This document shows, one piece after another, positions 18,071-27,180 of a stretch of DNA of 64,000 nt. The stretch is from Micromonospora rhizosphaerae. Lineage in GTDB: Bacteria > Actinomycetota > Actinomycetes > Mycobacteriales > Micromonosporaceae. The stretch spans positions 5,766,001 to 5,830,000 of the forward strand of contig NZ_FMHV01000002.1 in the NCBI RefSeq assembly GCF_900091465.1. The letters run 5' to 3'. The first letter of the stretch is position 1. The number at the start of each line of letters is the position of its first letter. The position numbers and the translations under genes are program-made. Below the pieces are notes generated by a model. That model was not told the origin of the DNA. It saw nothing but the letters and a program-made list of their open reading frames with translations, and did not search any database.

Positions 18071-18301
18071 GTGGCGTCGCGTTCCGCTGGGTCGCGGGGG
18101 CTGCGCGAAGCGGCGGTGCGCCGGCTGCTGGAGTTGGACGCGGCCGGCCGGTTGAGTTCGGCGCATGTGCAGCTGACGGCGTCGAGTGTCGGCGTGGCCG
18201 AGCGCACGGTATGGCGGTGGTTGGAGCCGGCGCGCTCGAGCGGCCTGGGCGCGGCGCCACGGCCGCGGTTCGTGCGTGGCTCCACGGATCGGAAGCCGTA
18301 G
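18071..18301 (+). pseudogene. N-terminal fragment of a Mu/TniA-type transposase
   Basis: A 76-residue ORF starting at GTG 18071 with GGAGG upstream. It reads LREAAVRRLLELDAAGRLSS, then VGVAERTVWRWL, the N-terminal HTH of Mu-type (rve plus Mu C-terminal) transposases that are common in actinobacterial Tn7/Tn5053-like elements. Sequence identity to that pattern ends after PRPRF and a stop follows, so the catalytic domain is missing. The hypothetical gene on the other strand ends only 14 bases downstream. Confidence 0.6.
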
Positions 18302-18315
18302 AGCCCACGGGCGGC

Positions 18316-19134
18316 TCAGTACAGCGCGGGCGGTCGTGCCGCGGCCTTGGCCAGCCGCTGGGCACGGGCGTACAGCTCGTCTCGGACCACCGAGGGCGGC
18401 ACGAAGCCGTCCGCCCAGGCGGTGAGGAAGTGCTCGGCGGCCTGCTTGCGGACGCCGACTGACCCGGCGCGCTGGTAGGCCGGATCCTTCAGTAGCTGCG
18501 CCGCGAGCTCGTCGTATCGCTCGTCAACCTCGGCGTAGCGCTGCTGGGTGAGTTCTTCTGCGCGGTCGCATGCGGTGCGCACGGCGTCCCAGTGCACGCG
18601 CTCGTGAAGGTCGGCGGGCAGGTGGGACTTGGCGAACCGTTGCCGCGCTCCGCCCGGTTTCGCAGCCCGGAACTCCGGCATGGCCAGCAGGGCCCCCACG
18701 GCCGGTGCGGCGAGACGTTCGCGGTCGTCCTCGCTGAGCCATCGGGGTTCGTCGTCCGCATCGACGAGCGAGGCCTGGCTCTCAATGAGGTTCTCCCACT
18801 CGGTGTACCAACTGGCGGTGTGCTCCCAGAAGTGCACGACACCACTGGCGACGAATGCGACCTCGATGGTGCAGGGTTTGCCGCGGTGCTTGAGCAGTCG
18901 CGCCGGCGGATCGGTGACCTCGTCGGGGTCCGGGTTGAACGTCTCGGTCTGCACGTATAGGGCGCGGGCGCCGAGTTGGTGCGCCACATTCAGGAAGCCG
19001 GGCAGATCCAGGACGTCCGGCTCGAGTTGCACCTCGGGGCCGAGGTCGTGCGTCGGCACGGCGGGCACGACGACCATGGTGTGCTGATCGGCGAAGTCCG
19101 TCACGGCGGAGTGCAGTTTGGTGAGGTCATCCAC
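18316..19134 (-). CDS. hypothetical protein, 272 residues
   Basis: Intact frame from GTG 19134 (VDDLTKLHSAVTDFADQH) to 18316. The N-terminal half looks alpha/beta (TMVVVPAVPTHDLG, PGFLNVAHQLGARALYVQTETF) and includes IEVAFVASGVVHFW; the C-terminal half is helical and charged (AEELTQQRYAEVDERYDELAA, VRKQAAEHFLTAW). I do not recognise the family. It is divergent from the PD-(D/E)XK-like gene across a 129-base gap, so the two may share a control region. GC-rich third positions support coding. Confidence 0.7.
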   Translation of the reverse strand: MDDLTKLHSAVTDFADQHTMVVVPAVPTHDLGPEVQLEPDVLDLPGFLNVAHQLGARALYVQTETFNPDPDEVTDPPARLLKHRGKPCTIEVAFVASGVVHFWEHTASWYTEWENLIESQASLVDADDEPRWLSEDDRERLAAPAVGALLAMPEFRAAKPGGARQRFAKSHLPADLHERVHWDAVRTACDRAEELTQQRYAEVDERYDELAAQLLKDPAYQRAGSVGVRKQAAEHFLTAWADGFVPPSVVRDELYARAQRLAKAAARPPALY

Positions 19135-19263
19135 GAGGCGACACCGTATCCGCCGGGTACGACAACAAGTCCTGGCCGCCGGCGGCCGGTTCACTCGTTC
19201 GGATGAAAGGGAGGTCGCGGTGGCGGTGCGGAACTATCGGGGGTGGACAGTAGCGTGCCGGGT

Positions 19264-20211
19264 ATGTCCGCCTTGACGTACGAGATCAAGAACCGCAACA
19301 GCCCGGTGGCGCAGTGGCTGGACGCCACGTTCCCCCACTACAAGGAAATCCAGGCCGGGTTTCGCACCGCAGCTGGCCCGGCCCGGGTCCTGCCAAGCAA
19401 GCAGGTCAGTCCCGGTACGCAGGGCGCGGCGATCGACTTCTGGCTGCGGATGCTCGTCGACGCCCAGCCGTCGATCGACCTGCCGCTGGCCGGGTTGTTG
19501 TCGCGGCGTGCGCCGTGTCTGCAAGCCGGGGCCGAGTTGCTGCGCGAACTCGCCGGTGGACAGATTCCCCGCGGCGCCGGCACCGACGAGGTCGAGCTGC
19601 GGATGCGCCCGGCCGCGTTCGCCGATCGCAGTGACCAGTGGTGGGCCCGGGTCTGCTACGCCCTGGCGCTGCTCGTAGAACTGTACCGGGCGCCGACGGT
19701 GGAGCGGTCCCGCCTGATGCGACTGACCCCGGCCAGCACGGCCGGCGATCTGCTCGACCTGGCCAACGATGACGAGGTCGCCGACCTCTTTGCCATGCGC
19801 GATCTGGCCCTCGACCGGCTGCTGCCCGCGCTGCCGGCCGGACCGGTGGCCACCGGGATGACGTTCGACGGCAGCGCAGACCTCAACGCCGACGCGGACC
19901 TCATCGCCGGAGGGATGCTCGTGGACTTCAAGGCCAGCAAGGGCGGCATCCCCCGCGCCGACGGCACCCGTGCCGCGTCGCTGGCCCGCGCCGACCTCGA
20001 CCAACTGCTCGGCTACGCGCTGATGGACTACTCCGACACCTACCGCCTGAACGCCGTGGCGATCTACGCCGTCCGGTTCGGCCATCTCGCCGCCTGGCCG
20101 CTGGAACAGCTCTGCGCCCAGATGGCCGCCCGCCCGGTCGACTTCACCGCCTTGCGCCGCGACTTCGCCCACGTGCTGCGCGTGCAGCTTCCCGCTCAAC
20201 GCACCCGGTAA
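19264..20211 (+). CDS. predicted PD-(D/E)XK nuclease-fold protein
   Basis: A 315-residue protein. Near residue 205 it reads SADLNADADLIAGGMLVDFK followed by AS, and about 25 residues later DLDQLLGYALMDYSDTY. An Asp, about ten residues, an Asp-x-Lys and then a Gln-x3-Tyr helix is the RecB/Cas4-type nuclease core. The first 190 residues are helical with a Trp-rich stretch (SDQWWARVCYAL) and no clear domain. Start is the ATG at 19264; a GTG at 19243 is in frame. It sits between a transposon remnant and the Wadjet operon, so a defence or repair role is possible but inferred. Confidence 0.6.
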   Translation: MSALTYEIKNRNSPVAQWLDATFPHYKEIQAGFRTAAGPARVLPSKQVSPGTQGAAIDFWLRMLVDAQPSIDLPLAGLLSRRAPCLQAGAELLRELAGGQIPRGAGTDEVELRMRPAAFADRSDQWWARVCYALALLVELYRAPTVERSRLMRLTPASTAGDLLDLANDDEVADLFAMRDLALDRLLPALPAGPVATGMTFDGSADLNADADLIAGGMLVDFKASKGGIPRADGTRAASLARADLDQLLGYALMDYSDTYRLNAVAIYAVRFGHLAAWPLEQLCAQMAARPVDFTALRRDFAHVLRVQLPAQRTR

Positions 20212-20229
20212 CACCTGCGTCCCATGGCC

Positions 20230-20591
20230 AGGAAGGAGATTGCCGGTCAGGCGGCCCGGTGCTGCGCTGCGCCGAAACGAAACGAAACGGGTACGTGTAT
20301 TCGGCGCCGCACCCGGCGCGCCAGGCCCAGAACAACATGCTGGTGGCGGTGTCGGCCACCGTTGGCTCGACGCAGTACCGCACGCCCTCGATCAGGATGT
20401 AGAGCCGCTGCCAGTGGATCCGGCAGGTGCACGCCGCCGCCGGTGCGGTGCGGGGTATGAAGATGCGCACCACCATCGCTGATCCCGTCGGGCATCGGGC
20501 AGAGGACCTGGTACAACGGGACTTCACCGCGCAGGCGCCCAACCGGTGTTGGGCCGGGGACAACGAGCGTGTCAGCCCGAAAACGGGTCAA
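20230..20591 (-). pseudogene. possible frameshifted small gene
   Basis: One minus-strand frame reads ADTLVVPGPTPVGRLRGEVP then LYQVLCPMPDGISDG from 20591; the neighbouring frame continues from about 20476 with VRIFIPRTAPAAACTCRIHW and RLYILIEGVRYCVEPTVADT, then FWAWRAGC. Each half looks protein-like and they join end to end at 20471-20476, suggesting one small gene with a single frameshift. No family recognised. The first start codon is uncertain, and the 3' end may overlap the preceding gene. This could also be chance open frames in GC-rich DNA. Confidence 0.3.
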
Positions 20592-20667
20592 GCGTTGCAG
20601 CTACCCGACATGTAGCACCACGCAGCTAACGAATGAGACTTGGACATCGATGACCGTCGTCGACGAC

Positions 20668-21942
20668 TCAGTTCGGGAGGATGTTGCGGTGAGCGAGGTC
20701 TACGAGGAGGTCGTCGGTGACGGCCTCCTCGTAGACGGCGAGGCGGTGTTCGGCCATGACCTGGGCGAGAGTCGGGTCCCATGGGGTAACGCCCGGCACC
20801 TTCGTCAGCAGATGGCGATCTTCCGTGCGCGTGAGGCCGCGTAGGTAGTCCTCGTGCGTCATGCGCCACGGCGTGGCGGCATGCCGTTCGCTCGCTGCAA
20901 TAGTCATGGCGACGCCGGCATGATCGAAGTCGCCGTGGTAGTGCAAAGTGCTCCCGGCGGCTGTGACGGCATTCGCGAGGCGATGGAAGGCGGTTGCGGG
21001 CCTGCCTTCGGTGCAGATGAGTGGGGCGGCGTGTCGACCGAGGTGAGCTGCGGCGCGGCGGAGGACGGCCGGGTTCTCGCACACGAACACTGGGTCGGTG
21101 GTGATAGGGGTGATCGGCATTGTGATTAGCTGGTAGAGCATGACGCGGAACGGCATGCCGTGGTGTGCCGCGTCGGATAACCACCGGCCGAGGCCGTCGC
21201 CTTCGCTGGGCAAGTTCAGCACGAGGACGTGGCTGGCGAGATCGTCGACGACGACATCGGCCATGTCCCATAGGTTGCGCCGTTCCTCGGCGGTCTTGGG
21301 GCGAGGGAGTTCATAGCGCAGGGCGAGAGCGCGCAGTACGAGGGTTGGCAGGGTGCCTTGATTGAGCGTCTTCGGGTATCCGGTGGTATCGGTGGCGAGC
21401 GACGGGATGGGGATGGGCGGTTCACCGGGGGTACGGCGGTGCAGGGTGTCGAGAACGCGTACGGCTTGGTGCAGCAGCTGCTCGTCTCTGGCTCGCACGA
21501 GCTTGGTCAGGGTGCCGTCGCTGCTGATCTCGTCCAACCATTGCGCGAACCATGGCTCTGCGGCGACGGCGCCGGAGCGGGCAATGCCGATGACTTGCTG
21601 GCGGGCGGCGGCCTCGGTGGCGCGTTCGGCGGGCCGGTCGTCGAGAGCACGGGCGTGAATTCGCTCGAGGACCGTCTGCAGGCCGAGGCCACAGCCGCGG
21701 CGCATCGCCGCGTCCATTGCCGCCAGCGACACGGTCAGACGCTTGACCGAGGCGTCTCGGTACTGGCCCGTGATACCTATGATCGCTTGACGTTCGTCCT
21801 CGTGGGGGGCGGTGATGCCGATGGTGGCGTCGAGGTTGCCGCCGCTTCGTTCCAGTGAGCGGCGGGCGGCTGCGAGAAGCCGTTGGTAGGCGCTGCCGCG
21901 GTAGGGCGCGAGTGGGTCTGACGGCGTAGAGCTGGCGGTCAC
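20668..21942 (-). CDS. jetD: Wadjet type II JetD (DUF3323/DUF2399, TOPRIM nuclease subunit)
   Basis: A 424-residue protein of the TIGR02679 family. The C-terminal half has a TOPRIM-like core: VFVCENP (acidic residue after a strand, about residue 285) and YHGDFDHAG (Asp-x-Asp, about residue 335), with KVPGVTPWDP and a helical tail. The N-terminal half is the DUF3323-type arm. In Wadjet systems this subunit cuts plasmid DNA that the SMC-like motor has extruded. Its GTG start (21942) overlaps the jetC stop as GTGA, so translation is coupled to jetC and may be reduced now that jetC is interrupted upstream. The gene itself is intact. Confidence 0.88.
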   Translation of the reverse strand: MTASSTPSDPLAPYRGSAYQRLLAAARRSLERSGGNLDATIGITAPHEDERQAIIGITGQYRDASVKRLTVSLAAMDAAMRRGCGLGLQTVLERIHARALDDRPAERATEAAARQQVIGIARSGAVAAEPWFAQWLDEISSDGTLTKLVRARDEQLLHQAVRVLDTLHRRTPGEPPIPIPSLATDTTGYPKTLNQGTLPTLVLRALALRYELPRPKTAEERRNLWDMADVVVDDLASHVLVLNLPSEGDGLGRWLSDAAHHGMPFRVMLYQLITMPITPITTDPVFVCENPAVLRRAAAHLGRHAAPLICTEGRPATAFHRLANAVTAAGSTLHYHGDFDHAGVAMTIAASERHAATPWRMTHEDYLRGLTRTEDRHLLTKVPGVTPWDPTLAQVMAEHRLAVYEEAVTDDLLVDLAHRNILPN

Positions 21943-24900
21943 GGGAGGACCTCGTCAGTGTCGTCGAAGTCGTCTTCGTCAGGAATGCTTAGCCTCGACG
22001 ATGGCGGTGTGCCGGCCGGCGTCTGGCGGGTCGGGGTCAGACCGAGCAGGTTGGCGGCGAGTTCAGTGCTGCTGGCGTGCCCGTCGTCGACGTACAGCGC
22101 GTCGCCGTCCCACAGCAGCAGCATGCACGACACGGCGTGGGCGACCTCGTCGTGGTGCAGGTCATAGTGGGCGACCGCCGGGACGGTGGGGTAGGTCAGC
22201 CAGAGATCGTGGCCAGTGGCAATGACGTCGAGGTCGAACGCGACGGTGAGGCCCATCAGCTCGGGCTTGTACTTGTCGTCGATGCCGGCGAACGCCTCGT
22301 CGAGGGCGATAAGGCGGGGGCAGGTCGGCTGGGCGGAGGCGTACTGGGCGTTCGCGGCGGCGAAGAGGGGCAGATGGATGGAGGCGGACTTCTCTCCTCC
22401 GGACAGCACGCTGTGCCGGGCCTTCGTGAGGATCTCCTCCGCTCCGCCGGGGCGGAGGAGCTTGAGTTGGAACGTTCGCCACGAGCGGTAGTCCAGCACT
22501 TCGGTGAGTAGCTGGTGGTAGCTCTTACGCCGGTCCCGCTGGCTGCGGTCGCGAGCCCGGGCGGCGTGGATTTCGGCGCGGAAATGGCCGCGCAGGGCGG
22601 CGAGGTCGTCCGGGCCGAGGTGCGCAGCATCCTTCTTGAGGATGGTCGCCACGATCCGCTGGGAGTCGCTGAGGTTGTTGGCGAGGACCCAGCTGATACC
22701 GACGGTGGCGCCTGAGGACATGCGTCGGCTGGTGGTGGCGGCGTCCATGGCGTGAACGAGGTCTCGTGCGGCTACGGTGCGGGCGTGGATCTGAGCGGCG
22801 ATGCCGGTGAGGATGCCATCTTCGAGTACGGCGCGTTCTCGCTCGCTGAGCAGGATCTCCTGCTCTGCATGACGGCTGTTGAGGCGTCCGGCGAATACGG
22901 CGATGGGGGCGAGCCCGTCGGCGTCCGCGACCTGCACCGTGATGATGTTATCGACCTGGTCCCATTCGAGCCGGTAGTCCTGCTCGCAGGCGGCGAGACG
23001 ATCGGAGAGTTCGTGTAGGGCCACTGACAGACGCGAGGCGCTCTGCTGGAGGGCGGCAGATGCCGGGGTGCGACCAGGCAGGGCGGTACGGTACGCGTCG
23101 ATCAGGTGCAGAGCATCTGCGGGCACGTATGAGGTGGCGTCAGTGGCCAGATCCCGCTCGCTGTCCTGGGCGCTGTCGTCGGTGACGGCGTGAACGAACC
23201 TTTCGGCGAGCTCCGCAGCGGCGTGTATCGGATCGGGCCACTCGGCCTCGACGGGCCATGGCCGAGTGGTGGTGATCTCGAGCAGTGGACGCAGCTCCGG
23301 CAGGGCACAGGTACCGAACGTGAGTAGCTGCCGGAGGTGTTCGCTGACGACGCCGGCCAGAGCGTCCCTCAGCAGACTCAGGGTTTGGTTGGCCGCCGCG
23401 CGTTCTTCCCGCGACGCGCTGAGCGCTGTGCGGGCCCCCTCGCGCACCTCACCGGCCCAGCGCAGTTCCTCTTCGGCGCGGCCGACCTGGTCAGCGACCG
23501 CGGCGGCCTCGGGACCGTGTTCGGCCTCGGCGGTGTCGAGCGCGGCGACAATCTCGGCGAGGAGACCGGACTCCTCTCGGAGGGTTTCATCGAGGCCTTC
23601 CCGTTGGCGGTCGTGTTCCCCCAGCAGGCGCTCGCGGTCGTGTACGTCGCGCTCGGTGCTGTGGGCCCGCCGCCGTGCCTCGTGCAGTGCGGGTCCGGCG
23701 GTCAGGAAGTCCGCCAGTCCCTGCTCCACCACTGCGATCAGCTGCGGATCGCTGGGCATGGCGTGCTCCTCGGCGACCTGGCGCAGCCGTCGCTGCGTGA
23801 CGGACAGGTCTCTGGTCTTGGTGTCGTGGACGGTTCGTGCCTCGACCACCGCCTGCCGAGTTCCGGAGATCTTTCCTGACGCGGTGTCGACCGCGCGGGC
23901 ACCTCTGGCGAGGTCCACGGTGGCAGGCAACGCCCTCTCGGCGCGGTCCAGGGCGTCGAGCGCACCGGTTTGCGTCCGGTGCCTCTCCTCCAGCGCACCG
24001 AGCTGCTCACCGATGCGGGCAATGGCGGCGTCGCAGTCAGCTAGCCGGGCGGCGCGCCGGGCGGCTCGGGCCTTGGGACCGATGTACTCAGCGGACTCCT
24101 TGGTAAAGGCGCCGACCTGGATTCCCTGAACGAACAGGCCGTCCGCGGTGATGATCGTCGCGGGTGCGGCGGCGACCGCCGCGTCCGTGGGCTCGATCAT
24201 CGAGATCGACGCGAGTACCGCCTCGATGCTTTCGCGATCGACGTCGGCCTCATCCTCTGCGCAGAGGACGTCGGCGAGCGTGCGGCCGGCGGGGCGCCGA
24301 TCGGCGGGCAGGGCCAGCAGGTAGCCGTCGTGCCGGCGGGCGGCGAGGTCGTCGACGGTGGCGGCTGGGTTGGGGTGTATCCACGCGGTGAGTAGCCCGG
24401 CACCCTGCAAAGCCGCCTCGACGCCGGCGGCGGCGTCGTCGTCGACATGGTCCTTGAATTGCACCAGCTGCCACAGCGGGCCACCGGCACGTCCGTGCCG
24501 CGGCGCCTGTCGCAGCGGGTCGGCCGCGGGTGCCTCATCGCGTTCGGCTGCGATCTCCGCTCGCCGGTCCTGTTCGTCGCTCAGCTCCTTGCGCAGGCTC
24601 TTGCAACCCTCGCCGAGCTGATGTACCAGCAGGCTCGTCGCCTCACGACGTTGCCGTGTGAGTGCGGAGAAGGTGGCGGGCAGGCCAGGTGCGTCCGGCT
24701 CACCGATTCGGTCGATGGCGCGCGCGAGAGCTTGGTGGTCATCGTCGGTGACTGTGGGCTCGGCACCAGTGGAGCTGTTCCATCGGTGCGCCCAATCGGC
24801 GAGGGCTTGGTGCGCCTGGGTCCGGATGTCGGCGAGCGTTCGCTGAGCGCTGGCCAGTTCTTCTTCGGCGGATCGATGCCGCGCTTCGGCGGCCGTCAGC

Positions 24901-25518
24901 GTTTCGGCGGCCTGGTCGCGAGCCTGCTTCGCGATGGCGGTCCTGGCGAGTTCGGCCTTGACCGCGTCCAGGTCGGCGGCGCGGGTGGCGGCCCGCGCTT
25001 TGGTGATGGCGATGACATTACCTTCGAGGGTCAGTGGGTCGCCGTCCCAGTCGATGCCGGCCCGCCCGGCTGCCTCGAGCAGGTTCCCCGCGGCGACACC
25101 GGCCTCGCGGGAGTGTTCGGTCAACCGCTCGCGCGAACTGTTCAAGTCTGCGGACAGCTTGTCGGCCTGCTGGTCATGGCGCTCCAGGGTCGTACGGGCG
25201 GCAGCGACTCGTCGCTTGGTGTCCTGCACGCGTCCACGCAGCTGCACCAGCCCGCCGTGGTGGCGGTATGCCTCGAGGTTCTTCAGACCGTCGAGATGCC
25301 CGGCCAGTCGGCTGCACTCGCGCTCAGCGTCGACGAGTGCCTTCTTCGCGTGGCGTACACGGCGCTGGAGATCATGGACCTCGCGTGAGGCGTCGGCGAG
25401 CTGTCGGACGCGGTCCGCGACGACTGTGGCGCGCCCGTCGGCGGCGTCCAGTCGTGCCCTGGTGTGGACGCGCAGATAAGAGGTCCTAACAAAATGATCT
25501 CCGGGTCTTTCGTCCCTT

Positions 25519-26366
25519 GTGGATGACGATCTAGAATCTCGGGCCGTGAGGCGTGGCGAGCAGCCGCCGTGGATCGTGCCGGACGGGCTATGGCAGCGCA
25601 TCGAGCCGTTGCTGCCTAAACCTGAGCGCAACCCACGGCACCCGGGACGCAAGCGGATCCCGGACCGGCAGGTGCTGTGCGGGATCCTGTTCGTGCTGCA
25701 CACCGGCATCCAGTGGGAGTTCCTGCCCCAACAGCTGGGGTTCGGGTCCGGGATGACCTGCTGGCGGCGCCTGGAGGAGTGGAACCGGGCCGGGGTGTGG
25801 CAGCGGCTGCACGAGCTGCTGCTGGCCGAACTCCAGGCAGCCGGCAAGCTCGACTGGTCCCGCGCCGTGATCGACTCCTCACACGTACGGGCTGCCAGAC
25901 GTGGCCCAAAAGCGGCCCGAGCCCGGTCGACCGCGCCCGCCCGGGCTCGAAGCACCACGTCCTGACCGAGGGCGCCGGCATCCCCCTGGCCGTGTCGCTG
26001 ACCGGCGGGAACCGCCACGACGTCACCCAACTGCTCCCGCTGATCGACAAGATCCCACCCGTACGAAGCCGCCGTGGCCGGCCCCGCCGACGCCCCGACC
26101 AGCTGTTCGCCGACCGCGCCTACGACTACGACATCTACCGCCGGGCGGTACGGGCCAAGGGCATCCGCCCCCGCATCGCCCGCCGGGGCCAACCCCACGG
26201 CTCTGGCCTCGGCGTCATCCGCTGGGTCGTCGAACGCACGATTGCCTGGTACCACGGCATGAAACGGCTACGCATCCGCTGGGAACGCCGCGACGACATC
26301 CACGAAGCCTTCCTCGCCCTGGCCACCTGCATCATCACGTACCGACACGTCACCCGGCTTTGTTAG
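25519..26366 (+). CDS. IS5-family transposase made by programmed -1 frameshift
   Basis: Two overlapping frames together encode about 282 residues. The first (25519 on) has the DUF4096-like N-terminus WIVPDGLWQRIEPLLP and the first catalytic Asp in VIDSSHVRA; the second (to 26366) has LTGGNRHDVTQL, the second Asp in LFADRAYD and Glu in VVERTIAWYHGMKRL. The join is at the heptamer C CCA AAA. The stop codon lies inside the right inverted repeat. This two-ORF layout is normal for IS427-like members, so I read it as functional and not broken. Start is the GTG at 25519, or a GTG nearby. Confidence 0.85.
25905..25911 (+). promoter_or_regulatory. -1 ribosomal slippery heptamer C CCA AAA
   Basis: In the first transposase frame the codons read GGC CCA AAA GCG, so the heptamer has the X XXY YYZ form. 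Slipping back one base gives CCC AAA AGC and continues directly into the conserved second half. The position agrees with where the two frames must join. Confidence 0.7.
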
Positions 26367-27180
26367 GACCTCTAAGTGAGGTAGTCGGCGAGGAAAGCAC
26401 GCACCGCGTCGCTGGCGATGGCCAGGGTGTCCACCTCCCGTTGGACTCCTTCGAGGTCATCGAAGGACTGCGCCGCCTGCTTGATGAGGCTGTCGTCGAG
26501 TGGGCGCAGCCCCGCCGAAAGGGTGTCGGAGACCTTAACCGGATCGAGGTCCTTTGCCAGCAGCGGTCGTCGGAGGTGGAGCAGGAGGTCCACCATCTGG
26601 GTGTAACGTTCCGGGCCGAGTCCGAACAGGCGGGCGTCGACGGCCGCCCGGTAGCCCCTGCGGTCGCCTATGACAGCGTCGGGGGTGAGCTGAGCGATGA
26701 GCTGCTTCTTACTCATCGGCTCGTCGTTGCGGGTCAGGAGTCCGAAGTCCAAGCCGACTCGTCCATTGGTGACGAAGTACCATCGGTTCACGTCGGTGTC
26801 GTGGCGACGCACGAACATGCCGACTCCGATGGTGACCGCTTCGATGACGCTGCCGTCGACGTCGGTGCGGACGAACTCCATCCAGACGTAGCCATAGGCG
26901 GCGTCCTGCCCGCGGTAGAGCAGGTTGGACTTCATCGTGCGCTCTTCCCCGGAGAACGGGTCGAGGCGGCGGGCGTCGACGGAGCCGTCGAAGACAAAGG
27001 GAAAGACCACCTCGAGGGCCTTCGTCTTGCCGGAGCCGTTCGCTCCGCGCAGCGCCAAGCGGCCGTCGGCGAAGGCGAACTCCTCGTCGGTGTAGTCCCA
27101 GAGGTTGACGATGCCGGCGCGGCTGGGACGGAATCGGTCACTACGGGGGTGGGGCGGCTGGTCCATGCCGTCGCCAGAGA

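Larger units (their letters stand above)
25480..26372 (+). mobile_element. IS5-family insertion sequence, 893 bp, inside jetC
   Basis: Terminal inverted repeats GAGGTCCTAACAAA at both ends (25480-25493 and its complement ending at 26372). The flanking bases are TAA on both sides (25477-25479 and 26373-26375), a 3-bp target duplication of the T-N-A type known for IS5-family IS1031/IS427 relatives. The element lies opposite in orientation to jetC. Perfect ends and a clean duplication indicate a fairly recent insertion. Confidence 0.93.
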
